A stretch of DNA of 64,000 nt, from assembly GCA_019614645.1 (NCBI GenBank), contig JABWDB010000034.1, positions 3,162,001 to 3,226,000 of the forward strand, read 5' to 3'. The position numbers and the translations under genes were made by a program. This document shows, in pieces, positions 1-12,375 of this stretch. This stretch comes from Stratiolaelaps scimitus. Lineage: Eukaryota; Arthropoda; Arachnida; Mesostigmata; Laelapidae. The notes under the pieces are model-generated. The model was not told where the DNA came from, did not search any database, and saw only the letters and a list, made by a program, of their open reading frames with translations. Position 1 is the first letter of the stretch; each line of letters starts with the position of its first letter.

Positions 1-2126
1 AGGTCAAATTTGTACGTGTAATTGCCAAGTGTGAACGTATTTCGAAGGACGTGCTCTCGCGCGTTGTTTTTGTGGCCCGAATCGAAATTACTTTGTGACA
101 AAGCTGTTGCAAAGCTGGTGCCACTCATTAGTTTCATTTGTCACCTTTATAACGTACACAGGTATAGAGGATTAGGAGGCCTATAATGTAAGCCCCTTTC
201 ACTCCTATTGAGAACAAATTACAGCGATAATTATTATTTCATAAAAATGTGATAATTATTATTTCATGGTTCGCTGGCAAATTCGCTCTCCCCGCCAGCG
301 TAGAGCGTTGCTTTTATGGACAACAACACCGCCTAACATCACTTCATTAAGCTCACCACCTCATCAGCCATCCCTCCAGTGACTCATTTCGTTGGGTGTC
401 TGCTAACATACAATAGCTCAAATGCTGCATAGGTCGGCTGTTATGCGAACGGCTCGTTCTTTCATTTGGCGGCCACTTGTTCGTCGTGGACCGTTCGCCG
501 GGTCCTTCTGCGCCCTTGTCCTGACACGGCGCATATGCGGATTTCAGCCGTCGGAGACAAGGGCGGAGCAGTTGTTCTCGGTGCGCGGGACGGAGCGGGT
601 TGTAGTGTCTGTACGGTCGATTCGCGACGAGTTTTCGAAACGTGAAGAGACACTTACCATACAGAGCGTGCAAGACCGGGAGTGCGAGAGAGAGAGAGAG
701 GAAGAGTTGTGTGTGTACACGCCGCAATTGTTCGAGAAGAACATGAATGCTATATCGTTGCTCAAGAGGGATAGGAGTGCTGGGAACGGGTTCAAACATC
801 GCTTCTTCTTTGCGCCCCGGGAAGGGTGTGCAGGAAGCGGGCTATAATGAGGAACAAAGGAACTCTCTACTGCCTCCTCTCTCTCTCTCACTTTCTTTCT
901 CGTTCGCACGCCGTCGACCGACCACCGTACCTGTACGCAACCGGTGAATGGACCGGGGCGCATTTGGCTGTGCGTTGGCGCGAAACGTTGGTGCACACCC
1001 CCGAACTGTGTTGTATAGCCAGCTGAAACAGGCCGAGCTGTTAAAGCAGCTAGGCTTAATAAGCACTATGGTCGATGGCAGCTGATATGCGATTGTTGAG
1101 GACAAAGGCACCCTCGTCATTTCTCTGCTGCTACATTTACGGCGTACAGTCTAGTACGCAAAAGGTGTCTTTGTACCATGCTTCAATGTTTTCATAAAAA
1201 TAATTAAATCTAGATATAATTCCCAGCCAATCGCATTTGCTCTGTATGCAGAGCCCGTCCCTCCTCCCTCAATACTCCAGCAGAACACGATAATACAAGG
1301 TGAACAGGATTTGCGTGGCCCCTCGGCCAACGAGAGAGAGACAGCAGCAGCAGAAACCTCTTTCTTATTACAGCCACAGTGTACGCCGCCTCTGCGTCTG
1401 TATACAGGGTGTACCAAGCACACCTCGTAGGGGAAACGGGTGCACATAATAGTGAGGCTCACTTGCAGTTGTACGGGAACATCTTCAGTCATTCGGGGAA
1501 GATTGTGGTGGCCCGATAAGTCAGCCCCATCATCCCCCAGCCGCCGCATTCTATGGTAGCAGAGTGTTGATATGCACGAATGCTCAAGAAATCATTGGCT
1601 TCATCTCGCAACTACGATACTATAACTACTCCTGCTCCTACCAGCATACGCTGCATCATATGGCTATAAGAGGACCCCCTCCGTATCTGTACCTTGTCGT
1701 TCCGTTCTTGTAGGGCCTCGAATCAGAAAGCAATCACATCTCAGCACCGCGCCACCACCACCACAACCAACAACTCCACGGGCACAGCCACCATTCTACT
1801 CATTCTCGTAGTGGGGTATCCTTCCACGTTATATTTACTATTCTCTCTCTCTCTCTCTACCTATCTCTGTATCGCGTACCAGATGCTCTCTGGCCTAATA
1901 TCTCCCCAGCGCCGGTTGCTCGATGCTCGTGCTGACCGGCTACGCTCGGCGGATACGATGCGCACCGCAATTGGCGGCCAACGGGTGCAGATTCCTGCAG
2001 CCGCAGATACAAGCCAGGATGGGACGATATAGAAGGGGGGGAGGGGTATGTCTCTTGTATACAGCGTTGATGGCAGTTTTCCTCGCGTATTTTGATTGCT
2101 TCTTTGATGGCTGTTACCTCCTCCCT

Positions 2127-2130
<4 letters not shown>

Positions 2131-2158
<28 letters not shown>
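2131..2158. repeat. (TA)n microsatellite
   Basis: Uninterrupted AT dinucleotides. This motif recurs throughout the window and accounts for the many apparent Tyr-Ile repeat peptides. Confidence 0.95.
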
Positions 2159-2161
<3 letters not shown>

Positions 2162-3051
2162 CCCTACGAGTTGTCCCGACTGAGCAGGGCATTTCCAGAC
2201 GTACGTCACGTACGGCAACCAGCAAAACAGTAGGAGGATGTTCGCGCCGCTTGCTCGATGTAACGTGATGTTGGGTGATCTGGAGCTGGTCCCGCAGGAC
2301 ACTGTTACAGGGCGGCCGGTGGGCAGGACCACAACGGCGGGGAAATGGAAGATGGGGACGAACGAAGGGATATCGAACGACGAGAACAAGGGATAATGAT
2401 ACGCTCATGGATAGTACGAGAGAAAATATTGAGCCGTAGTATAGAAATATACGGTACCATAGGGACACGGCGGGACACGAGCTGACACACAACAATGGGG
2501 GAAAAATCTGCGTTCACATAAAGGGCCCCATGAATGGTCTCTTCCTGTTCCATGTATATATATATATATATATAAATATATGGGAAAGATGAACAGATAC
2601 CAGGAACTCGACTCTCCGAGCTGCTTATTACTCGGCTGGTTTTCTATTCAGCTAATTCGTGGTCAATACCATTTGTGCATATTGCCGATATGTTTCCTCT
2701 GTGCTTACCATTCCGTGGTTAGTTTTGACCAGGGTTCATTTTACAGGCCTGTGGAAACGTGTGGCCTCGCCGTATTGCAGTATTTGTGCGAGTACGATTG
2801 TCTCTGACAAATTCGTAGATCTTTCCAAGCAAGCGAACACTAACGTGTGCGCATGACGTCTCATTGATGTGTGTAAATGCTATTACGATTTAATAGCAAG
2901 CAATTTTACATGAACATAATCGGAAAAAAGGGTCACAGCTAAAAGGCGAAATATGTACAACTGACTCAGTCAATGAAACTACAGAATATTTCACAAACAA
3001 TCACATGCTAATGTTACACTAGCGTTTATCATTTGTATGTCACCATTCGAG

Positions 3052-3102
3052 GTCATTTTGCATATTTTATCATATTACATATAATAAAATATGCGAAATG
3101 AC
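3052..3102. repeat. Imperfect inverted repeat (18-nt arms, 15-nt loop)
   Basis: Left arm 3052-3069 pairs with right arm 3085-3102 at 17 of 18 positions. The arms begin gtcatttt and end aaatgac. No coding or TE context is visible around it. Confidence 0.85.
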
Positions 3103-3838
3103 AACGAAACGCACGCGAAGGTCCTGAGGTCCCGATTGTAACGATGTAGAAATAGGCACGTCACCGAGGCATAACACAATAGCTCGATCGTGTCCGTGAC
3201 TCGTTGCCGACCCCTCAACCTAAGACTTTCGCCTTAGGCCTACTGGCCTATTGGCCATTGACCTATCGTTGTCGTTGGGCCTGCCCGGCAATAAAAGCCA
3301 ACTCGTAGGGGCTGAGTCATTACAGAGCAAACAGCAAATCGTCCGAGAGCCGGTCGGATCGAAAGGGGTAGAATAGTTAATAGTCAGTTGCGGCAGCATA
3401 CGGTCCTGCCGCAGGCCCACTCTACCATGTTTGCGTTAACTCGGCCTGATGGTAGCCGCCGTTGTCCCGAGGCGCTGCTGTTGAAGAAAGGCTATCGGCC
3501 AGATCGGGAGGAAGCAAGATATATGTGACCGGAAATCGGTCAGGTCCATCGGCTAGAGCAACGGCGTTATAGATCCCATTCGCTAGCTCCGACCTCTCTG
3601 CCCATTGCAGGAGCGATTGACGGATCTAAGCAGGAAATGTCGGCTCCCACCTCGATGTCTGACAAAACTAGTTGAATTAATGCGTGTGCTGTAGTGTACG
3701 CCGTAGTGGCTCACGCATATGTTGCTAAACGTTATTAGCTAGCTTTTCCCTTTGTGTTCACACCAAGTCAAGCCACATTAAGCTTAAGCAGCTATTGTGC
3801 GGATAAGAGTTAAATCGGCTTTCGTTCGCCAGAACGCG

Positions 3839-4340
3839 TTCAATTCAATTCAATTCAATTCAAAAACACCTTTATTAACAAAAGGGGGTTTTACATTTGG
3901 TGTACAAAAATTAGTTAGTGCATAGTATATGCATGAGTGTTTCTGAGCATTCGTGTCGCTCGAAATGAAAACATATTATTGACTCTTTCGGTCCTGGCGA
4001 TTTGTACTGTTGATATGGTTTGTCCACTCCGCAGATTATTTTGTCTGACATTAAAATATTTATAATACGAGTTTGATGATAGTAACCTTTTGTAAAAACG
4101 CATATCTGCCTGTTTGTGTAGGTCAGTAATTGGAGGTAAGGTAAGAGTCGAGCGATCGATGCCACATCTAAGCGAGACGCGTGTTAAGAACTTTGATTGA
4201 ACTCGTTCCATAGCATCTAAATGTTTCTTAAGATATGGTCGCCAAACTTCACAGCAGTATGTAAATTTCGGTATAACTAAACTCTTATAGAGCTGCATAT
4301 AAAATTCGTTCGTTACGTAATTCGGTTTCATGCATATCAT
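3839..4340 (-). mobile_element. 5'-truncated non-LTR retrotransposon fragment
   Basis: A minus-strand frame of 141 codons (4340-3915) reads like the C-terminal thumb region of a LINE reverse transcriptase ORF: LYKSLVIPKFTYCCEVWRPY, then LDAMERVQSKFL. This pattern is usual downstream of the RT core. It is followed by a short 3'UTR with AATAAA in the sense orientation, ending in about four units of a TTGAA pentanucleotide (TTCAA on the plus strand, 3839-3862). The RT core, endonuclease and ORF1 are missing, as in ordinary 5' truncation. The tail and protein differ from the element at 14.9-19.5 kb, so it belongs to another family. Confidence 0.8.
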
Positions 4341-4525
4341 TTGCTATCGTATTGTCTATACGTTCAAGACAATTAATATGTATCATCGTTCAGTAATTAT
4401 ACATATATATATATATTCATAGGGTAGACATCTAAGTAATGTTTATACTGGTTGGCTTCGTATACAGGTTTCAGTGTCAATGGATAATTTGAGAGCCCAT
4501 ACAATCATTTCTCGTTTGTTCACAG

Positions 4526-4687
4526 TTGTCGCGCAACGCTACGAGGTGCAAGTCTACGACGAATTTGTCATCAGCGGAAACACAGCAGTGCTTCGATGCC
4601 ACATCCCGAGCTATGTTCGCGATTACGTTGCTGTCATCACGTGGGAGCGGGAAGACGGAGTCACCATCACTTCCAATGTCGCCGTTG
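4526..4687 (+). CDS. Dscam: Dscam exon: first half of Ig2
   Basis: Acceptor tttgttcacag at 4525, donor gtgagt at 4688, both phase 1. The peptide starts VVAQRYEVQVYDEF and carries the B-strand cysteine (AVLRCHIPSY) and core tryptophan (VAVITWERED). Its equivalent in insect Dscam1 is the exon 4 cluster, where about a dozen alternatives are usual. Only one copy was found here. The frame joins the exon at 10377 through a shared glycine codon to complete Ig2. Confidence 0.93.
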
Positions 4688-7600
4688 GTGAGTACGACAT
4701 AGGCCATCAAAGGGGTATTGTGGTATTGCGCTGCTATTGCGGGATTCATAAAAATGATAACAGATTTATGGCAAAAACCGCCGCTTGGGGGCGGCGGCCG
4801 TGACAGATCAGAACAACAGGACATCATTACCAAGGCGAATTGAATCAACCCCCCTCCCCTCATGATCATTGTGCCTGCTGAGGTCCACTGAGAAGGTTGT
4901 CGTTCTGGACTCGGCGGCTGCATTCTGCCCATCATCTATTCTCGTTGTTGATGTAAGAGAGACTTGTATCTGCAGTTGATCTTCGTGCGTGGGCAAGTAT
5001 AGCTATAGTCGACGAATCTGCTAGTCATTATCAGCTTAATAGCTTGTGGAGTGCTGCCAGCTGTTGCATTTCCTCATAATGCTGTGGGTGTGGGTCCGCC
5101 ATGGCCTGCGCTGTTTCGGCCTGCCGAGCCGTGTCTGCATCGAGCCGCCGAACGCTAGCTCGTCTGTCAGTACGCACAGCTACTACCCACTACCCGTGTC
5201 GCGGGAGCTCGGAGGAACCTGCGGGCCTTCAGGAGCGATGCTCGAGTGGAAACCGTTCGATTGACAGGCCTTCCTCGGCCGCTCGGCCGCTCGAGTCCAA
5301 CGAACTAACCAGCCACAGCCGATCAGTAGTCAGCAATGGGTAGCTTTGCGTGCTCAGCTTCATCATGTGCTAATCGCCGCAAAAGCTACCTAGATAAATT
5401 CCCTTCGGAGGCCCGGCCAGAGGGTAGCGCTGGGGGGAGGGAGACAGGACAAGACGGCCCCTATCGGCTTCGTAAGGTACGAACTGAAGTCGGCGCGAGA
5501 AAGGCCTGACAATGAAGACAAGGCAGCAATTGACTGGGCGAATATATAGAGTCGGTAGTCGAAATACAATATTCCTCGAGGCTGCGAATTACGCTGGGAG
5601 CCGCCAACGATTGCATCACATAATTAGTAATGTGGTATCTTATCTTTGAACAGGTAAAACCATATAAACATAGGAACATACAGCTGTGTATAACGCTTAG
5701 ATCACGCTGAAAGCAAATGTAGAACACACGACATGGACCTGCATTTCGTCTGACTTATCATGAGACATTCAGAATCGACACTGAAGACGCGGGCAACGAA
5801 GGCACTGCGATCGGAAAATATTGTCCGCTACATGTTATAGAGACACAGCATTCACATGTTATGTACAATGGTGAGCAAAGTATATCCGAAACAGCGAGAA
5901 GAAAAAACATGTATCTATGGTAACATGACAATATATATGAAAATAAGCGTCACTTTTACATACTTTTTGGGCTTAAATTGGCAGAAATAGCTAGTGTCCT
6001 TCGTTTTTTTTTAATAAGAACACATTGACAAATGAAGGCGGCACCAGCGGAAGCAAGAGTGGACCATGTTGATTCCGTTGCTTTTTCTCCTAGCCGCGTA
6101 GATGTGCTATGATCGAAGTGATCCATTGTAGCTAGTTATACGCGTCCAAGCGACTAACCAAGCGGGAAGCCTTTCCGAAGAATTGAAATAACTATAGCCT
6201 CGAGCAAATTGTCGAGAGCTGGTGTTGGCTTGAACCGAGACAGAGTCTCAATTCCACCTCTGAGGCGTCGTACGCGTATGAGAGTACGCGGGATTGGCCG
6301 CCTGTGAGGAAGACGGTGGGGGCGATTGCTGTTTTGATCAACTCGTCAAACTAGTCAGCTTTAGTCAATGGTTTGGCAGTCTCGAGTCCCGTTATGGTTT
6401 CGACTTTGACAGCCAATAATGCTGACGAGATCTGTCCTTCCGTGATCGTTGTTGTCCAACCTTCATGTGGCCTGTGGTGCTGTTTCGCAAAGGCTCGGCT
6501 TGATATTAGCCACGCAACTGCGTAAGTGAGCAGCGCTCGTGAGGGCGTAAATCGTTGAAAAAAAAAGAATCGTTGAATTGTAACTCCATCCTCACTCAAT
6601 ATGATATTCTGGGTGCTCATTATCTTCTTATTTATTCAACAAGGCCAAAGCTCCTCACTAAAGGCCATCCCTACTTAGATCATAGCTCAACTTGACTTGT
6701 TTGTTTGATATTTCACCTAGCAGTGTAATTTTTCACTTCGTGAAAAACTCGTCAAAGTGGACCATCACCTGAGGCAGGTATTGCTCGTTGTATGCGCCTA
6801 TATATTATATTGTATTAATGCTAAATATAGTGTATGTTTAAAACGAGAAAAAAAAAGGAGCATTAATATGCTCGTTTTATCTAAAGCGGTACTCAGAAAA
6901 GGCTGAGGGAGCGAAACCATGGAGCAGCCGTGCTCCATAAAGGAGTTATTATTATATCCAGCTATCGACTGTACTCCCGCCCGGTGATATTGACCTGATT
7001 CGAATAACTGACTCCATTTCTCCCTACTGTACTCCCCCCTCGGCGCCGAAAACCTAGCTACGGCCGTTTCGCAAACAGCCCACGACGACAAGGCACTACC
7101 CCGTTCCCTTCATCCACTGTGTGTGTGTGTGGCCATATCGTACGTCATCCTGGGCACGTACACTATCAGCAAGGGTCGTAGAATGTAACAGTGGGTGGAA
7201 AACTTTTCAAATTCGCACACATCTGAGATCGGTCGTCAAAGGCCTGCCATCGCCGTTGCTCGCCAGAAACAACTCATGCACGACACAGTGTTAAGGGGGC
7301 GGGGGGTGGGTGGTGGTGAGCCTCGTTTGCCTGCCTGGAATATTCGATGTACATTTTTTGAATTCTGCACCGGCTTGCCACCGTCGCCACCACGGCGGCC
7401 TCGTGCTGCTTGTCGCTAGCCAATTTCCGGAAAGGAAGCCTGCAACGGGCTAAGGAGGACGTCGGGCGTCGAACGCGACTAGCAAGTACGACCGGGTCGC
7501 CGTTGCGTGGGATCCCCCGGGGTCGATCCGGACCTCTTCGAGCCGGCAGCGACGCGAGCGCCCAAGAGAAAACGCTCGGAATCTCGTTCTTTTTCGAGCT

Positions 7601-9795
7601 CGATGGAAGAACGGATTCGTGGAAGGGGCCCAGCGACAAGGAGAAACTTTCTGATGAGTTTTTCTTGTTTAACCACCGATCCACTTAGGCTGATCCTGTG
7701 ACGGGGAGCCATTCGGTTTGATGTGACTTCTCGTCGTGCGACTTCGTTCTGAAGGTCGAGAATGACGCTGATGCGAGTTCGTGGATGAGGAATTGGCTGA
7801 TGACAAGCAATATTAACAATAATAATCGTAATTGGTCAAATGTCGAATTACGTACAGACGTATATGATGACGTTCAACAAGACATGGGGCACACGACGGA
7901 ACAATGATAAGTAGACGACCTCCTCCTTAGCTAGGGCAAAAAAAACAACCATTTGTCGCCTCGAGTTTATTCTCTGCCATCTTATAACTATAGCGTGAAG
8001 CTGAATGGATATCCCACGAGCGTGTCCATCTACTAGGATTTTATCAATGTTCGATCTTTCCCATACATATACTTACAATATAATAAGGGGTGTCCGTTGC
8101 GATTTAATGCACTATCATCATATGTGAGATTGACAAGTTAGTAAAAATCATACCTCCCTTTATGTAATACTATGTTATTCATCCTGTACCGAAATCACTA
8201 TATATATGTATATATATAGCCAACAGTACACTCACCGTTACCTAGTACATTATCCAACAAATACGTCAAGCAGCATCAGCAAGATACGTTGCCGATACGA
8301 GGTGGTCACGGTGTCGACAAGGTTATACAATTGCGGTACACTCTACATCGGCAGTCTCTCGGCCGAAGCGAGCCGACACCACCTTTACATGGCTTTTCAG
8401 CACCTCCAAATCCCAGACCTCCCCAGCCCTGCTCGGGAGCTGCTGTCCTGTCCTGTGCTGTCGGTTCCGCTTGACTCTTCTGTTCATGTCCAGCGAGAGA
8501 GAGAGAGAGAAGGTCCGCCTCGGCCGGCCTCCCGTGGCTTACCCCCTGGCTGTATCGTCCTTTGCGGCCACTACCCTACCATGGCGCTTCTGTTGTGTAC
8601 CAAGTGCGTGGACCTGGCCTAGGTACTCGGTGCGTCCGTAGTGTCAGGTTCCTGCAAACCCGCGAGCCCCGATTCGTGCGGACGCAGGGCAGCGTTTCTT
8701 CTTCTCCTCCAGCTAGCCATCGTCGCGTTCCACCTCCTCGCTGACTCTGCTGACCGTCCAGGCCAACCGTAGGAACAGGCCACTCCTAAGCCTGCCCGAG
8801 CTTAGCTGGACCCATTCTCGAGCAAGCCTCAAGCCGCCCCCGCCGCCGCTGGACCGACTGGACCGCGGCGTTGTTGCCAAGTTGAAACTTTGCAGGCGAC
8901 CATGCGGGAGAGCCGTCTAGCCAGTCAGCCAGCCCGCCAGACACATCCCTACCATATTCTTTGAGGCGTGCGTGTCTCGTTGTGTGCTCTTGTTCGCATG
9001 GTAACGTGTAACTAGCTATGGCTATATATGCGTATATGTGTATATATGCGTCTCCGCTAAACCGTCTGAGTCGACGGCCCCCCCTCGCCGACCTCTGGAG
9101 TAGTCCTGGCTGCTCCACCCAGTGGACTTTGTGCGGGGACCACCTACCCCGCGTACAACGAATAGATGTGCCATACGAGCAGAGGCACGAGGGACGAAGT
9201 TAAAGAGAGCAATATAGAACGGCGCTATGCGCACGTAATTTCCGCGTGGCGTTGCCTCCTCTCAATGTCGACTCGTGGAAGTGTTGAAAACGTCAAAGCC
9301 GGTGCCCCATTGCCCCCCCCCCCAAAACGTCTTCTGTGGCCTTCTCACAGAACGGTTTCATCACCACTCCGTTGTCCTGGGAGCAGGCCACCGTGGTGAG
9401 ATGGACTACAGCAGAGACGACCCTCGTTCGCTGTTCGGTTCTGTCCGTCTGACACCACTCTAATTGGAGCACTTGGCGATGGCAATAAAGCAGACCAGAG
9501 TTCAGGCAGTCGCGAAGGGCGGTCACGTTCTTGGTGTAACATATGCCGTCGTCTGACCGGCAGGCGACGCAATGCGTGCTTTAAGAATGCGTGCAGGAAA
9601 GAGCGTCAATGAAAGTCGTCAGCGAGGATTGTCAACTATCGTTTGCTCCGTAACACTGAATTAACCTCATATTGGTTTAGTGATTTGATATGGTACGCGA
9701 CACGATGTCCGGTAGGAGGGCAAATATTTGAGGGGAGTAGCCAGTGGTCGGCAGCAGTTTTCTCTATCTTTTAACATTATTGTTTAATCAAGTGA

Positions 9796-9853
9796 GAAAT
9801 GTATCACTGTTGGGTCACAAAGTAAAATACACTTTGTGACCCAACAGTAATAC

Positions 9854-9858
<5 letters not shown>
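9796..9858. repeat. Long hairpin: 28-nt arms, 7-nt loop
   Basis: Left arm 9796-9823 and right arm 9831-9858 pair at 27 of 28 positions around a 7-nt loop. Each arm includes ctgttgggtcacaaagt or its complement. A (TA)n tract abuts the right arm. It could be a small foldback element or a transcribed hairpin in the Dscam intron. Confidence 0.9.
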
Positions 9859-9885
<27 letters not shown>

Positions 9886-10182
9886 CAACTTCATGACGTA
9901 ATATAGATTCATAGGTAAAGCGTATAAGGTCTCAAAATTTCTACCACCTCAGTATGGCCATATCTCATACCTCATAAACAAATTTGACTTCATTAGTCTT
10001 AATATAACCGCTTTGGGTTCCGGTCAACTCAGTATGAACCTTACAGCTGACCCAATTAACAGTTGCTGCTAAACAGACCAATGACACGGTGATCATTTCA
10101 TGCTGTAGACGCTTCAGCTTCAATCGTTAACAATTTGTTCTCTCGAGTGTTTTATCGTAATTACGTTACACGTCAGCGCACT

Positions 10183-10190
<8 letters not shown>

Positions 10191-10235
<45 letters not shown>
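10191..10235 (+). repeat. (CT)n microsatellite
   Basis: About 22 uninterrupted CT units, 140 bp ahead of the acceptor at 10376. Pyrimidine-rich on the transcript strand, so it may bind polypyrimidine-tract proteins; that is inference. Confidence 0.95.
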
Positions 10236-10237
<2 letters not shown>

Positions 10238-10376
10238 CCTTAGCGTCCGTTCCTGCTCGCCAACAGGTCGCTGTTCAGATTCGTCTGAACGACGACAAAG
10301 GTCACGCATTTGCCAGCCGTCTTCCTCATGCAATCCTGATAACACTGATCTTGCTGTTATGTTCCGTCTACTTCAG

Positions 10377-10644
10377 GTGGCCGCTACAGCGTCCTGGCTC
10401 ACGGCGAATTGCACATCCGGCAGGCAACGATAGCGGACGGCTTCAAAAGCTATCGTTGCCGGACGCGGCACGCGCTTAGCGGTGAGACGCAGCTAAGCGC
10501 AACGGCGGGCAGGCTGATTATCACCGATGCCCAGGGAGCACATCCACCGCGGCTGTCTGACACGTTGGCGCAGGTTCGGGCCGACGAGGGATCCGCCGCG
10601 GAGCTGACATGCGTCGCGCAGGCGTTCCCTACGCCAACGTACAG
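10377..10644 (+). CDS. Dscam: Dscam exon: second half of Ig2 plus first half of Ig3
   Basis: Acceptor gtctacttcag at 10376, donor gttagc at 10645. It enters in phase 1 and leaves in phase 2. It reads GELHIRQATIADGFKSYRC, the F-strand cysteine of Ig2, then SATAGRLIITDA as linker, then the first half of Ig3 with its B-strand cysteine (AELTCVAQAFPTPTY). In insect Dscam1 the Ig2 second half is a constant exon and the Ig3 first half is the separate exon 6 array. Here one 268-nt exon carries both, so Ig3 cannot vary independently by mutually exclusive splicing at this point. Confidence 0.93.
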
Positions 10645-12205
10645 GTTAGCCATAGGAGATCCTGCTTCGGAGAATTGTGCCTATTGTGCCTATTGAAGTG
10701 TCATCCTGCTACATTTAGCATGCGTTATAATTTGTCACGGCCACGTCCATAGGGCTCGACTCAACGGTAGACAGCGACCATGATAACGAAAGCAGTGCGC
10801 CAATCATCAATGGCAACCAAGGACTGTCCAATCACAAAAGGGCCAAGGGAACATATACGCTTCTGTCCGCTCTGTCCTTCCGCCTCCAGAGGTTGGGTGG
10901 ACGGCCCAAGTCCCTTCACCGTTATCTCATATGGGAACGTCTTACCAACATTGTACCCTGCCTATGCTCTATCATGGCAGTTGCCTGCCAGCCCCTGACC
11001 GTCCCGAGTATCAAATCCCGCTCCCAATCTTCACAAGCAGGCGGCTCTATTGAGAATCCTCAGACTCGAAATCGATTCTGCCGTTCTTGCGGCACACAGT
11101 CCTCAATCCGCAATCATGCAACGTTCGCCTGATGGGTGCCGGTAATTCGCTGGTTATCCGGTTGTATATTACTGCCGTGGACTTTTTGCTACGACTGGGA
11201 AAATTTTATGCTCGTCCGCCGTGACGCCACGTCGAAACTGTTCAGCGAAACGTCTGCATTGGTCCCCTAGTCAAAATATAACGTTATTGTTATCATTATC
11301 TTTAGTCATACCGCTTGCCCAGCACTGGCAGTGCCAGACATTGATGTGCACATTTAATATCGGTCGCTTGATAGAACCAATAGCATACACTCGGTGCAAG
11401 TGAGAAAGACCTAAGACCCTTGCGGATTAATGCACAAAACAACACCGTTTCGTGGTAGCTGTCAAACGTGCTGGTGTGCAAATGTAAATGATATGAGCAT
11501 GTAGCCACTAAGAAATCGAATGAAGTAACTGTAAGGTACACATATTATACTGTGGTATTATGGCGATTGGATGACCTCTCTCTAAAGAGTAACGCGATAA
11601 GTCTCTGGTTATCGGAAGCCAGAGACCGCAGGTTCGAGCCCCGCTGTGTGATGACATATAAGAGAGCTTAAGCATTGTAAAATTGCAGCTCCTTTAATAA
11701 ACCAATAAAACCTTTACCTTTACCCCTCGAGCTATGAGTCAAACCGCACTATTGATGCATTTGAGAGTAATGATAGCTTTAAACGTCTCGAAAATCAGCT
11801 ATATATATTTCTGTACTTTGCCGCCTTTGAACGCATCGAAACGATTGTTTTACGCGGTGTCACAGGATATCCGCCGTTCCACTCTGCAACTGGTTTCCTT
11901 CGTTTTTCTTTTCCTTTTCTCCTTGGTTTCCCGATATAGCTGTACTGGTATATTGGTCAGTAACAAATACATGAATGATGTGTACGAACTAGTGACGAAC
12001 GTGTCCGATGATGGATTCGCCGCACAGCCGGCGACAAGCTGACTGTCAGCTTGACCTTCGTGTAATAACGAAATAGTCGGTGTGTTGTTGACCTCTGCTC
12101 GAGTTTCATAGAGAAAACTTATACGAAAATAGATTTCAAAAAGACATCTCATCCATGAACTAAAAGCGCACGCGCACGCTTTTCTTCGCCACGTCATTCT
12201 CATAG
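10645..12205. other. Intron, 1.6 kb, with a SINE
   Basis: The only recognisable content is the tRNA-derived SINE at 11558-11726. No coding signal was seen in the rest. Confidence 0.7.
11558..11726 (+). mobile_element. tRNA-derived SINE, copy 1
   Basis: A tRNA-like head has an anticodon-arm-like stem (gtctctgg pairing with ccagagac) and an intact box B (ggttcgagcccc) near 11630. A unique segment gatgacatataagagagctt follows, then cttaagcattg, aataaa and a tail of ctttacc repeats. The box A region is diverged or carries an insertion compared with copy 2. The region from box B to the tail is closely similar to the minus-strand copy at 26321-26470. Pol III promoter function is inferred only. Confidence 0.85.
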
Positions 12206-12375
12206 GTGGTTCCGCAAAGACACCTTCCGACCCGCGACAGAGCAGCGGGGCGTCATCCAGGCGGACGGCTCACTCTACTTTATTAAAACGAAAATCCAGG
12301 ACAGTGGAATGTACGTCTGCGTTGTGAACAATTCAGCCGGGGAACAAATTCTCGAGAGCACCCTCACCGTCACAG
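12206..12375 (+). CDS. Dscam: Dscam exon: second half of Ig3
   Basis: Acceptor cattctcatag at 12205, donor gtaagc at 12376. The split codon AG|G joins PTY to RWFRKD, restoring the core tryptophan of Ig3. It continues with GSLYFIKTKIQDSGMYVCVV, the DxGxYxC signature of an Ig F strand, and ends ESTLTVT in phase 1. Confidence 0.93.

Larger units (their letters stand above)
1..4525. other. Upstream/intronic sequence without coding exons
   Basis: It must be at least partly the intron ahead of the Ig2 exon, because that exon starts with a splice acceptor at 4525. Both strands were read for an Ig1 domain or signal peptide and none was seen. It holds (TA)n tracts at 2131-2158 and about 2553-2574, an inverted repeat at 3052-3102 and a LINE fragment at 3839-4340. 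Open frames at 353-1120 overlap on both strands and look like chance frames in GC-richer DNA with (CT)n and (GA)n tracts. Confidence 0.6.
4688..10376. other. Intron, 5.7 kb
   Basis: No second copy of the Ig2 half-exon was seen on either strand. Stretches at about 7.27-7.71 and 8.2-9.4 kb are GC-richer and open in several frames at once, with no Ig signature (no Cys-Trp spacing followed by splice donors). A hairpin lies at 9796-9858, a (TA)n tract just after it, and a (CT)n tract at 10191-10235. Confidence 0.6.
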
